Notes: generated by a model from the letters alone, not told the origin. DNA of 10,111 nucleotides from Bacteroidales bacterium (GCA_024681565.1 JAILAO010000165.1:1-10111), one strand, 5' to 3'. Counted from the first letter of the stretch, positions 1-6,687 are shown. Made by a program: numbers and translations.

Positions 1-273
1 CGCAGCGAGATGTTCAAGGAAGGCCGTACCCCGCTCCATACTTTCCGTGCCGACATCGACTACGCGCTGGCAGTCGCCAACACCAAGGTCGGTACCCTCG
101 GAATCAAGGTCTGGATCTGCAATGGTGAGCGCTATGGCAAGCAGGATCTCACTCCTGCCGCCCTCGCCGCCGCCAACGCCCAGGCGACCGGTCAGAACCG
201 TGGTGGCCGTGGCGACCGTCGTCCCCGCCGGGATGGCGACCGTGACCGCCGTCCGCGCCGCGACAACAAGTAA
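1..273 (+). CDS. rpsC: 30S ribosomal protein S3, C-terminal part (5' end outside window)
   Basis: This is the last 90 codons of a gene that begins left of the window; the frame is open from base 1 and stops at TAA 271-273. S3 is a small-subunit ribosomal protein at the mRNA entry site. The visible part matches the conserved S3 C-terminal domain: RSEMFKEGRTPLHTFRADID followed by the GIKVWICNGE strand, which is the Bacteroidota form of the signature. After about residue 50 the protein becomes a basic, low-complexity tail rich in Arg, Gly and Asp (GGRGDRRPRRDGDRDRRPRR), as S3 tails in this phylum often are. In most bacteria rplP (L16) follows directly within the S10 operon. Here a terminator follows 37 bases after the stop and the next gene is unrelated. 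Identity is secure; the odd point is the missing rplP. Confidence 0.93.
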   Translation, partial: RSEMFKEGRTPLHTFRADIDYALAVANTKVGTLGIKVWICNGERYGKQDLTPAALAAANAQATGQNRGGRGDRRPRRDGDRDRRPRRDNK

Positions 274-310
274 TTGATTGATACTTATCAAGAAAATTAC
301 TATATTTACG

Positions 311-340
311 GCCGGTTTCGGAGTTCCGAAACCGGCTTTT
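311..340 (+). terminator. Rho-independent terminator after rpsC
   Basis: A perfect 11-bp GC-rich stem (GCCGGTTTCGG at 311-321 pairing with CCGAAACCGGC at 326-336) with a 4-base loop AGTT is followed directly by TTTT and a T-rich run. It lies 37 bases after the rpsC stop and 26 bases before the next start, so it should end the ribosomal transcript here. Confidence 0.88.
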
Positions 341-366
341 CGTTTGTAGTGTAAATGTCAATCAAT

Positions 367-1248
367 ATGAAGAAATCATTCCTGATCGCAGCTGCGGTGC
401 TGGTGGCACTGACCGGCTGCAAATCCAAGATGACCAGCCAGGAAGCGCTGGATGCTTTCCAGGCGGAGGTCGAAACGCTGATGGATACCTACCGTACCGA
501 GGCCGAGAAGATCGACGCCGACGAAGCTCTTTCCGAGGAACTGAAAGGTGAGCGTTTCGATGACCTGCAGGAGAACACCATCGAAGGTCTGACCGCTTCC
601 GGCAAGAAGTATATCAAGATGTTCCCGGCGGACACGCTTGTCGCTCCGACGGTCATCGCGAGCATCTATTCCTATCTGGAGGATGATGACCTGGAGGATA
701 TCCTCTCCGGACTTTCTCCCGAGGTCAAGCAGACCAAGATCGTCTCGATGCTTTCCTCCGAACTGGAGAGCAAGAAAGCCACGGCTGTCGGCAAGAAGTT
801 CACCGATTTCACGGTGGATCATGTGGCCGGCGTGGACAAGGACGGCAACCCGGTCTATGAGAAGAAGAGCCTCTCCGATTTTGTCGGCAAGGGCAAGGTG
901 ATGCTCGTGGACTTCTGGTCTCCCTGGTGCCCGCCCTGCAAGGCTGAGATCCCCAACATCAAGGCCATCTGGGAGAAGTATCATGGCGAGGACTTCGACG
1001 TGCTGAGCGTCGCCGTATGGGAGGAGAGCCGCAAGATGGACTGGCACAACACCATCGATACCGCCGCTTTCTACGGCATGAAGTGGCTGCAGCTCAACAA
1101 CGGCCACCAGGAGCCGGCTACCCTCTACGGCATCAGCGGGATTCCGCACATGATCCTGTTCGACAAGGACGGTACCATCCTCAAGCGCGGGGATGACCTG
1201 CGTGGCGAAAAGACGGCGAAGGCTGTCGCCGAGGTCCTTGGACGTTAG
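367..1248 (+). CDS. TlpA-like thioredoxin-fold lipoprotein
   Basis: This is a predicted membrane-anchored thiol-disulfide oxidoreductase of the TlpA/ResA type, acting outside the cytoplasmic membrane. From ATG 367 the protein has 293 residues. It starts with a lipoprotein signal peptide (MKKSFLIAAAVLVALTGC, lipobox LTGC, lipidated Cys18). A helical, acidic region of about 110 residues follows, then an AhpC/TSA-thioredoxin domain from about residue 130. The active site is WCPPC at residues 187-191, preceded by MLVDFWSP, and the cis-proline loop is GISGIPHMILF with Pro260. An in-frame ATG at 355 would add four residues (MSIN). I prefer 367 because MKK directly begins a normal signal peptide and is preceded by an A-rich stretch. 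The stop overlaps the start region of uvrC, so the two are probably cotranscribed. The substrate cannot be read from the sequence; cytochrome c maturation or general disulfide reduction are the usual roles of relatives. Confidence 0.9.
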   Translation: MKKSFLIAAAVLVALTGCKSKMTSQEALDAFQAEVETLMDTYRTEAEKIDADEALSEELKGERFDDLQENTIEGLTASGKKYIKMFPADTLVAPTVIASIYSYLEDDDLEDILSGLSPEVKQTKIVSMLSSELESKKATAVGKKFTDFTVDHVAGVDKDGNPVYEKKSLSDFVGKGKVMLVDFWSPWCPPCKAEIPNIKAIWEKYHGEDFDVLSVAVWEESRKMDWHNTIDTAAFYGMKWLQLNNGHQEPATLYGISGIPHMILFDKDGTILKRGDDLRGEKTAKAVAEVLGR

Positions 1249-3031
1249 GCAGAAAATACAACTCTTACCACATTCCCCGGGCGTCTACCGATATTACGAC
1301 GCTGCGGGGAATGTGATCTATGTAGGCAAGGCCAAAGACCTGAACAAGCGGGTCGCCCAGTATTTCGTAGATCCGCAGCGGCTCAATGTCAAGACCCGGG
1401 TCCTCGTGTCCCGGATTGCGGACGTGCAGTATTCGGTGGTGGATACGGAGGCGGACGCGCTCCTGCTGGAGAACAATCTCATCAAGCAGTACAAGCCGCG
1501 TTACAACATCCTGCTCAAGGACTCCAAGACCTATCCCTGGATCTGCGTGACCGGGGATGAATTCCCCAAGGTTTTCCTGACGCGCCGGGTACAGAAGAAC
1601 GGTTCCCGCTATTTCGGCCCCTACAGTTCGGTGATGCACGCCAAGGCGCTCCTGGAGTTTTTCCGGGAGACCTATCCGCTCCGTTCCTGCAATCTCAAGA
1701 TCACTTCCGACGCCATCCTGCGCCACAAGTTCCGCCCCTGCCTGGACTTTCATATCGGACGCTGCGAGGGCTGCTGCGTGGGCGGTGTGTCCCGGGAGGA
1801 CTACAATGCCTACATCGACGAGATCGTCCGGCTGCTCTCGGGCGGCGTGAACAGCATCATCCGCGACTACAGGTCCCGGATGACCGCTGCCGCCGATGCG
1901 CTGGATTTCGAGACGGCCCAGGCCTACAAGCAGCGGATCGACGCCCTGCAGAAGCATTATGCCAAATCCATCATCACGGCCGCCGGGGACCGTGACGTGG
2001 ATGTTTTCTCCCTGGAGATCGACGGACTGGAGGCGTTCGGCAATTTCCTGCGCATCCGCGGCGGGGCCATCATCCAGTCGCTCAACCTGGGGTTCAAGAT
2101 GAACATCGAGGAGGACCGCGCCGCCGTGCTGAGCGAATTCCTTGCGGAGATCGCTTCCAAGTTCGGCGCCCTGCGCGGCGAGGTGCTCGTTCCTTTCCTG
2201 CCCGACGTGGAGATGGACGGGGTCGAGTTCCGGATCCCCGTGCGCGGGGACAAGCTCGCCCTCCTGGAGCTCAGTACCAAGAACGCCAAGGAGTTCCGTG
2301 CCAATGCGCTCAAACAGCGCGAGCACACCAACCCGGACGAGTACCGGGCCGCCGTGCTGGAGGAACTGCGCAAGGCGCTGGGAATGAAGGAGGCGCCGGT
2401 GCATATGGAATGCTTCGACAACTCCAATATCCAGGGCACCAATCCGGTTGCCTCCTGCGTGGTTTTCCGGAATGCGGAGCCGTCCAAGAAGGATTACCGC
2501 AAATTCAAGATCAAGACCGTGGTGGGCGCCAACGACTATGCTTCGATGAAGGAAGTCGTCAACCGCCGTTATGCCCGGATGCTCGAAGAGGCTCCGGACG
2601 ACCTGCCCCAGCTGGTCGTCATCGACGGCGGCAAGGGGCAGCTCGAGTTCGCCTGGCAGGCCCTGTGCGAACTGGGACTCCAGGACCGGCTTACCGTGGT
2701 CGGCCTGGCCAAGCGTCTGGAGGAGGTGATCCGCGTCGGCGATCCGTATCCCCTTTTCCTGGACCGCAATTCCCAGGCGCTGAAATTACTGCAGCAGATC
2801 CGCGACGAAGCGCACCGTTTCGGGATTACCTTCCACCGTTCGCTGCGCAGCAAGGCGGCCATCCAGTCCGCCCTGCGGGAGATCAAGGGGGTCGGCGCGC
2901 AGACGGAGCAGCGTCTGCTGATGCATTTTGGGAGCGTGGCGCGTATCGCGGCCGCTCCGGTCGAACAATTGTCCGCGCTCGTCGGCCCCGTGCTGGCGGC
3001 CCGGATCCATGAACAGTTAAACAATGGATAG
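1193..3031 (+). CDS. uvrC: UvrABC excinuclease subunit C
   Basis: UvrC makes the 3' and 5' incisions around a DNA lesion marked by UvrA-UvrB in nucleotide excision repair. All expected domains are present in the 612 residues, close to the family's usual length. The GIY-YIG nuclease (about 28-110) has PGVY at 29-32, IYVGK at 42-46, Arg53, Glu93 and Asn105. A UVR (UvrB-binding) motif lies around 213-250. The RNase H-like nuclease carries candidate metal ligands Asp409 (CFDNSN), Asp448, Asp478 (VVIDGGKGQ) and His541 (DEAHRF). A helix-hairpin-helix segment (EIKGVG... about 563-600) ends the protein. The start is uncertain. ATG 1193 overlaps the upstream gene by 56 bases and gives an Arg-rich leader that looks like out-of-frame coding. 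TTG 1238 would give an 11-base overlap and a 597-residue protein that still holds every domain. The stop overlaps pnuC by 8 bases. Confidence 0.96.
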   Translation: MTCVAKRRRRLSPRSLDVRQKIQLLPHSPGVYRYYDAAGNVIYVGKAKDLNKRVAQYFVDPQRLNVKTRVLVSRIADVQYSVVDTEADALLLENNLIKQYKPRYNILLKDSKTYPWICVTGDEFPKVFLTRRVQKNGSRYFGPYSSVMHAKALLEFFRETYPLRSCNLKITSDAILRHKFRPCLDFHIGRCEGCCVGGVSREDYNAYIDEIVRLLSGGVNSIIRDYRSRMTAAADALDFETAQAYKQRIDALQKHYAKSIITAAGDRDVDVFSLEIDGLEAFGNFLRIRGGAIIQSLNLGFKMNIEEDRAAVLSEFLAEIASKFGALRGEVLVPFLPDVEMDGVEFRIPVRGDKLALLELSTKNAKEFRANALKQREHTNPDEYRAAVLEELRKALGMKEAPVHMECFDNSNIQGTNPVASCVVFRNAEPSKKDYRKFKIKTVVGANDYASMKEVVNRRYARMLEEAPDDLPQLVVIDGGKGQLEFAWQALCELGLQDRLTVVGLAKRLEEVIRVGDPYPLFLDRNSQALKLLQQIRDEAHRFGITFHRSLRSKAAIQSALREIKGVGAQTEQRLLMHFGSVARIAAAPVEQLSALVGPVLAARIHEQLNNG

Positions 3032-3776
3032 ATCCGAACGATTCAACAAGTGGTTCAACGCCTTCATCCTGATCGGGATGGCGGTGGTGACGGTGCTGGT
3101 GACGGCCTACAAGCTGCGGGATGCCGAGAACGGACAGGCGATGCTCATCGTCGCGGCCGTCGGCTCGCTGGCCGGCGTGCTGGCCAATGTGTTTTCGGCC
3201 AACGGCCGCATCCTGACCTTCCTCTTCGGGCTGATCGACGTGACCATCTACGGGGTGATGTGCCTGATGGGTGCGAAATACGGCAATGCCGCCATGCACC
3301 TGCTGTATTTCCTGCCGATGCAGGTGGTCGGCTTCCTGCAGTGGCGCAGGCGCGGGGCTTCCGGCGAGAGCCGGGTCCGGGCCCGCCGGCTGGAGGGCCG
3401 GCAGTGGCTGCTCTACGGCTCCATCTTCCTGATCGGTCTCATCGTGGCGTACTTCGTCCTGGCGGCGTTGGATCAGACGGAGGCTGCCGGCGTGATCCGC
3501 TGGCTGGTGCTGATGGATGCCGTATCCATGATGTGCAACATCCTGGGCCAGTGGCTGCTCTCGACCGCTTATATGGAACAATGGTATTTCTGGATCGGGG
3601 TCAACATCTTCTCCGTGGTGATGTGGGTGCTCACCCTGCGCCAGTCTCCGGATTCTTCTTATGCATTGATATACATTGTCAAATACAGTTTCTATCTCTT
3701 GAATTCGCTCAACGGACTCCGTATCTGGCTGGCTTTGAGCAAGGCCTCCGGCGCAGAAAGAGAAGGGCAGAGTTAG
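3024..3776 (+). CDS. pnuC: PnuC-family nicotinamide riboside transporter
   Basis: This is a predicted inner-membrane facilitator taking up nicotinamide riboside for NAD synthesis. The 250-residue protein is very hydrophobic, with about seven membrane segments (around 12-30, 40-58, 62-82, 88-106, 128-148, 158-180 and 186-204, plus a final amphipathic stretch at 215-236). The most telling motif is EQWYFWIGVNIFSVVMW at 185-201, the conserved Trp/Asn region of PnuC proteins, together with the upstream NILGQWLL. A basic cytoplasmic loop (WRRRG...RVRARRLEGR, about 107-126) fits the positive-inside rule. The start ATG 3024 lies inside the last codons of uvrC (ATGGATAG, 8-base overlap), suggesting translational coupling. 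No NAD-related gene or riboswitch is visible nearby, so the exact vitamin substrate rests on family membership alone; some PnuC relatives carry thiamine or riboflavin. Confidence 0.85.
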   Translation: MDRSERFNKWFNAFILIGMAVVTVLVTAYKLRDAENGQAMLIVAAVGSLAGVLANVFSANGRILTFLFGLIDVTIYGVMCLMGAKYGNAAMHLLYFLPMQVVGFLQWRRRGASGESRVRARRLEGRQWLLYGSIFLIGLIVAYFVLAALDQTEAAGVIRWLVLMDAVSMMCNILGQWLLSTAYMEQWYFWIGVNIFSVVMWVLTLRQSPDSSYALIYIVKYSFYLLNSLNGLRIWLALSKASGAEREGQS

Positions 3777-3784
3777 GCGGATTC

Positions 3785-3815
3785 TTGCAAATGTGATTTA
3801 TTTTTCGTTACTTTG
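3785..3815 (+). promoter_or_regulatory. Bacteroidota-type promoter for acpP
   Basis: A -7 element TTACTTTG (3808-3815, 7 of 8 matches to TAnnTTTG) is preceded by TTG at 3785-3787 with a 20-base spacer, the layout of the phylum's primary sigma factor. Transcription would begin near 3821 and give a 45-50 base, A/T-rich leader (TAATAAAACC...CTAAAAATCG) without a Shine-Dalgarno sequence, typical of strongly expressed genes in this phylum. Confidence 0.75.
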
Positions 3816-3869
3816 CACCGATATATCCGTTTGAATGTACTAATAAAACCTTAATATCTAAAAATCGTT

Positions 3870-4112
3870 ATGGAATACGCAGAAATCGTAGAAAAAGTGA
3901 GAGCGATCATCGTCGACAAGCTCGGCGTGGAGCCTTCCGAGGTGACTGAGACCGCCAACTTCACCAATGACCTGGGTGCTGACTCCCTTGACACCGTTGA
4001 GCTCCTCATGGAGTTTGAGAAAGTGTTTGGCATCAAGATTCCCGACGAGGAGACCAGCACGATTGCAACCGTCAAGGACGCTTGCGACAAAGTCGCTGAG
4101 AAGCTCGCCTAA
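3870..4112 (+). CDS. acpP: Acyl carrier protein
   Basis: This small acidic cytoplasmic protein carries growing acyl chains on a 4'-phosphopantetheine arm for fatty acid synthesis, and also supplies lipid A and other lipid pathways. It has 80 residues, the normal size, and a four-helix pattern. The attachment site is the DSL motif within DLGADSLDTVEL, with Ser39 as the modified residue. The recognition helix LLMEFEKVFGIKIPDEE is well conserved. The gene has its own promoter (3785-3815) and its own terminator (4137-4168), so it appears monocistronic. In many bacteria fabF follows acpP directly; here the next gene is on the opposite strand. The lpxH gene some 4.5 kb away works in a pathway that uses ACP-bound hydroxyacyl chains, but nothing shows a direct link. 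Confidence 0.97.
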   Translation: MEYAEIVEKVRAIIVDKLGVEPSEVTETANFTNDLGADSLDTVELLMEFEKVFGIKIPDEETSTIATVKDACDKVAEKLA

Positions 4113-4136
4113 TTCCGGACAGAAATTCCTCAAAAC

Positions 4137-4168
4137 AAACCGGCCAGGATCATGATCCTGGCCGGTTT
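4137..4168. terminator. Bidirectional terminator (perfect 32-nt palindrome)
   Basis: The sequence from AAACCGGCCAGGATCA (4137-4152) to TGATCCTGGCCGGTTT (4153-4168) is a perfect inverted repeat. Read on + it gives a GC-rich hairpin ending in TTT-ATTATT after acpP. Read on - it ends in GTTTTGAGG after the DUF4270 gene. It sits between two convergent stops (4112 and 4192), so it can end both transcripts. Confidence 0.88.
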
Positions 4169-4191
4169 ATTATTCTGCTGTCCTGTCGGGA

Positions 4192-5823
4192 CTATTGCTC
4201 GTCCGGCAGGGCGAAGGTCAGCTGGAGGGTCGGGACCGCCCCGTTGCTCATGGGTCCGTTCAGGCAGGCACGGTAGAAGCGGTCGATGTCCAGTTCGATT
4301 ACATACTTGGTCGAGGTCTGGGCCTGGCTGGCCATCTGGGCCATCATGGCGTAGTTCAGATAGTTGTTATAGTAACTGCCGTATCCGCTGCCGTATCCGC
4401 CATAGCCGCCGTACATACTGTTGTAGTAGCTGGAGTAGAACATGTAGTTCAGCATCTCCTGCGTTTCCTGGCTGGTGGTGCTGACGGTGGTCTGGACTTC
4501 CTGTGCCATGATCAGCAGCCAGATGTCATAGTTTCCTTTGAGCAGGTCTTGCGTGCTGGTCTTGCTGGTCTGGGTCTCGTCGATCTTGAGCACCTCCTGC
4601 ATGTGGTAGGTGATGTCGGGCGAATAGCAGAGGGCGGAGCGGTCCACGTCTCCCTGGTCCTCGTCGGCGGAGCTGGCGTCGGTCAGCCCCATGAAGGAGG
4701 TGATGTCGTCCCGCGTGATGCGGCAGGTCGGCGAGAGGCGGTAAGGCCAGAATTCCATTTCTTTGTAGTCGTCCGGGAACTCGAAGGGGAATACGAGGGT
4801 GGCTTTGTTGATGACGGCGTCCCTGGGATTTCCTCCGACGGCGCTGACGGCTTCCTCGACCTGTCTCTTGAGGCTGAGGGCGGAGATGACAGGCTTGAGC
4901 CCGCCGCCGCCTTCGACCCAGATGGCTTCTTCTGCGTCCCCGGCCCTTCCGCGGGTTTCCTGTCCGGTCTGGTTGAGGGCGTATTGCGGGAAGGTGCCCG
5001 TGTAGTTGGTGAACAGGGAATCCAGGTCGTAGAACCCCGTCGCACCGTAGTAGAAGGTCAGGGAGGTATCCTTGCGCGCCCCGTCAAACTCGGCCGAGTA
5101 GTACAGGGTGGCGTAGTTGCCCATGATCACCGAGTAGTTCGCATCGTAGTCGAGCTGGACGTCCAGCATGTTGATGCGTCCGCCTTCCTGTTCCGGCGAG
5201 TCCGTGTCGATGAAGATACCGGGGAACTTGGCCAGGTAATTCTTCATGCTGCTGACGTCCTCGGCGGTGATCTGGAGGTATTTCTTTCCGAATTCTTCGG
5301 AGAAATCGAAGGAGAGGGAATCGGTGCCTTTATAGACCGGCGTGCCCTTGGAGACCGGCAGGGTGCCGTGTTTGACGGTGGTGTTGCAGTCGGCGTCGTC
5401 CTGGGGGTCCAGCGCCTGGGTCAGTTCATAGACGTGGATGTTCTGCAGGATGCTTTCCTGGCTCTCGTCATAGCAGGACAGCGTGTCCCGTGCGGCGGCG
5501 AAGTGAAAGCGGATGAAGCGGGGATCGGTACCGATGTCGAAGTTCTCTCTGTCTTCGATCAGCGGGACCAGCGCGAAGGCGCTGCTCCGGGTGGTGAGTC
5601 CATACTCGTCTTCGCGGATGGCACCGATGGTGATCCTGGAATCGGAGAAGCCGGACAATTTGTCGGCCATCTTCATCGAGATGCCTTCGAGGGGAATCTC
5701 TACGGTATGGAAATGATAGGTCTCCGTGGTGGGGACGAAGGACCCGCCGAGTGTGCTGTTGGTTTCCACGCAGGAAAGGCAGCAGAGCGTTGCTGCCGCC
5801 AGAGCCGGGAAAATGGTTTTCAT
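4192..5823 (-). CDS. DUF4270 family lipoprotein
   Basis: This is an exported, probably lipid-anchored protein of unknown function, assigned to DUF4270 by overall resemblance and by its position next to a short glycogen-synthase-like gene, a pairing I recall from Bacteroides. From ATG 5823 it has 543 residues. The signal peptide is MKTIFPALAAATLCCLSC, with Cys18 as the likely lipidated residue; the lipobox (CLSC) is imperfect. The family-typical start of the mature part follows (STLGGSFVPTTETYHFHTVEIP). Most of the rest looks like beta-rich extracellular domain, and the C-terminus ends in a Thr/Leu strand pattern (AVPTLQLTFALPDEQ). Residues 460-491 are unusually rich in Tyr and Gly. The start lies one base after the stop of the upstream gene (TAA-G-ATG). 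An ATG at 5835 (MNFK...) would overlap that gene by 11 bases and is less likely. Confidence 0.82.
   Translation of the reverse strand: MKTIFPALAAATLCCLSCVETNSTLGGSFVPTTETYHFHTVEIPLEGISMKMADKLSGFSDSRITIGAIREDEYGLTTRSSAFALVPLIEDRENFDIGTDPRFIRFHFAAARDTLSCYDESQESILQNIHVYELTQALDPQDDADCNTTVKHGTLPVSKGTPVYKGTDSLSFDFSEEFGKKYLQITAEDVSSMKNYLAKFPGIFIDTDSPEQEGGRINMLDVQLDYDANYSVIMGNYATLYYSAEFDGARKDTSLTFYYGATGFYDLDSLFTNYTGTFPQYALNQTGQETRGRAGDAEEAIWVEGGGGLKPVISALSLKRQVEEAVSAVGGNPRDAVINKATLVFPFEFPDDYKEMEFWPYRLSPTCRITRDDITSFMGLTDASSADEDQGDVDRSALCYSPDITYHMQEVLKIDETQTSKTSTQDLLKGNYDIWLLIMAQEVQTTVSTTSQETQEMLNYMFYSSYYNSMYGGYGGYGSGYGSYYNNYLNYAMMAQMASQAQTSTKYVIELDIDRFYRACLNGPMSNGAVPTLQLTFALPDEQ
4351..4446 (-). other. 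Tyr/Gly-rich low-complexity segment in the DUF4270 protein
   Basis: These 96 bases encode 32 residues (460-491 of the lipoprotein) of which 12 are Tyr, with Gly, Ser and Asn making up most of the rest, including the core MYGGYGGYGSGYGSYY. Flanking residues are Gln/Ala/Met-rich (MMAQMASQAQ). Codons are only partly repeated (TAC/TAT and GGC/GGA mixed), so this is not a clean tandem DNA repeat. Confidence 0.85.
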
Positions 5824-5824
5824 C

Positions 5825-6643
5825 TTAAAGTTCATCGTAAAAACTGCAGTACCCGTCGATGTAGCTGCCGTCCTCGAGGGACTTGCGGCTGAACGGTAGG
5901 ATCGGGAGGCCGAGGGACTTGCAGTATTCCACAATCTCAGGTTCGACATGTTCCGCGCCCAGGATAATACCGTCGGAGTACTGGACGGCGGATTTAGCAA
6001 GATTTATGCCAGTGGGGTCGGAGAGGAAAGGAAGCGCATCCTTGCCCAGTCCGCCGAAGCAGGCCTTGTCCGCAAAGCCGGCGTGGAAAGATGTCGCAGG
6101 CGTGTCATCATAGAGGGACAGGACCACCTTGCTGGAAGAGAAGATGGGATCGTCCTTGTAGGATTTCTTGAGGAAGGCGGGCACCAGGTGGGAGATCCAT
6201 CCCTGACAGTGGATGATGTCCGGGGCCCAGCGCAGCTTCTTGACGGTCTCAAGGACACCGCGGGCAAAGAAAATCGCCCGTTCATCGTTGTCTTCGAAGA
6301 ATTTGCCGGAAGCATCGCAGAAAGTCTGCTTGCGGCGGAAGTAATCTTCGTTGTCGATGAAATAGACCTGGATGCGGGCGGAGGAGATGGATGCGACTTT
6401 GATGATCAGGGGACGGTCCACATCCCCGATGATGATGTTCATGCCGGAAAGCCGGATGACCTCATGCAACTGGTTCTTGCGCTCGTTGATGCAGCCGAAG
6501 CGCGGCATGAACGAGCGGATCTCCCGCTTGCGCTCCTGGATGCCCTGGGGCAGGTAGCGGCCGACATTCGCGATATCCGATTCCGGAAGATAAGGGAATA
6601 TCTCGGAATTGACGAAGAGTATTTTCTGCTTAATATCGCTCAT
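5825..6643 (-). CDS. Short glycogen/starch synthase-like protein (GT5 N-domain only)
   Basis: The 272-residue protein resembles the N-terminal Rossmann domain of GT5 glycogen synthases and matches the short family often labelled 'glycogen/starch synthase' in Bacteroidota. KILFVNSEIFPYLP (7-20) corresponds to the opening strand and loop. NERKNQLHEVIRLSGMN (53-69) is a family signature. DIIHCQGWISHLVP (142-155) corresponds to the usual DIIHxHDW motif. Two features argue against ordinary synthase activity: the whole C-terminal GT-B domain is absent (full enzymes have about 470-500 residues), and the ADP-glucose-binding KxGG motif is replaced by ESDIANVG (21-28). I infer a divergent or regulatory role; the family label should not be taken as proof of glycogen synthesis. 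ATG 6643 is the only start that keeps the N-terminal strand. It heads a two-gene unit with the DUF4270 lipoprotein. Confidence 0.85.
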   Translation of the reverse strand: MSDIKQKILFVNSEIFPYLPESDIANVGRYLPQGIQERKREIRSFMPRFGCINERKNQLHEVIRLSGMNIIIGDVDRPLIIKVASISSARIQVYFIDNEDYFRRKQTFCDASGKFFEDNDERAIFFARGVLETVKKLRWAPDIIHCQGWISHLVPAFLKKSYKDDPIFSSSKVVLSLYDDTPATSFHAGFADKACFGGLGKDALPFLSDPTGINLAKSAVQYSDGIILGAEHVEPEIVEYCKSLGLPILPFSRKSLEDGSYIDGYCSFYDEL

Positions 6644-6648
6644 ATGTA

Positions 6649-6656
6649 CAAAGATA
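6649..6656 (-). promoter_or_regulatory. Promoter -7 element for the synthase-like/DUF4270 unit
   Basis: On the - strand this reads TATCTTTG, a perfect match to TAnnTTTG, ending only 5 bases before ATG 6643. No clear TTG lies at the normal -33 distance. If this element is used, transcription starts at or next to the start codon and the mRNA is essentially leaderless. Confidence 0.65.
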
Positions 6657-6687
6657 AGAAATTTTTTCCAATTATTCGTCTTTTCAC

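Noticed and set aside
190..270. Arg/Gly/Asp repeats at the end of rpsC as a frameshift artefact
   Set aside because: Basic low-complexity tails are normal for S3 in Bacteroidota, and the frame runs cleanly to a stop followed by a terminator.
278..308. Possible promoter for the tlpA-like gene (TTG 278-280 and TATATTTA 301-308, 20-base spacer)
   Set aside because: The -7 lacks the final G, and transcription would start inside the terminator hairpin at about 314. It remains possible but too weak to list as a feature.
1265..2404. A 379-codon open frame on - across uvrC
   Set aside because: It is a shadow of the securely identified uvrC frame, with no domain or start context of its own.
3777..3869. 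A riboswitch or leader regulatory RNA between pnuC and acpP
   Set aside because: The 93 bases are AT-rich with no convincing stem-loop; the promoter and a short unstructured leader explain them.
4351..4446. Possible tandem DNA repeat or phase-variable tract in the Tyr/Gly-rich region
   Set aside because: The GTATCC/GCC units are imperfect and vary in length and codon; there is no uniform repeat unit or homopolymer that would slip and shift the frame.
4195..5892. A 565-codon open frame on + across the DUF4270 gene
   Set aside because: It is antisense to a protein with a clear lipoprotein signal peptide and family features, its translation is low-complexity (Val/Gly/Asp-rich) with no recognisable domain, and long antisense frames are expected in GC-rich DNA.
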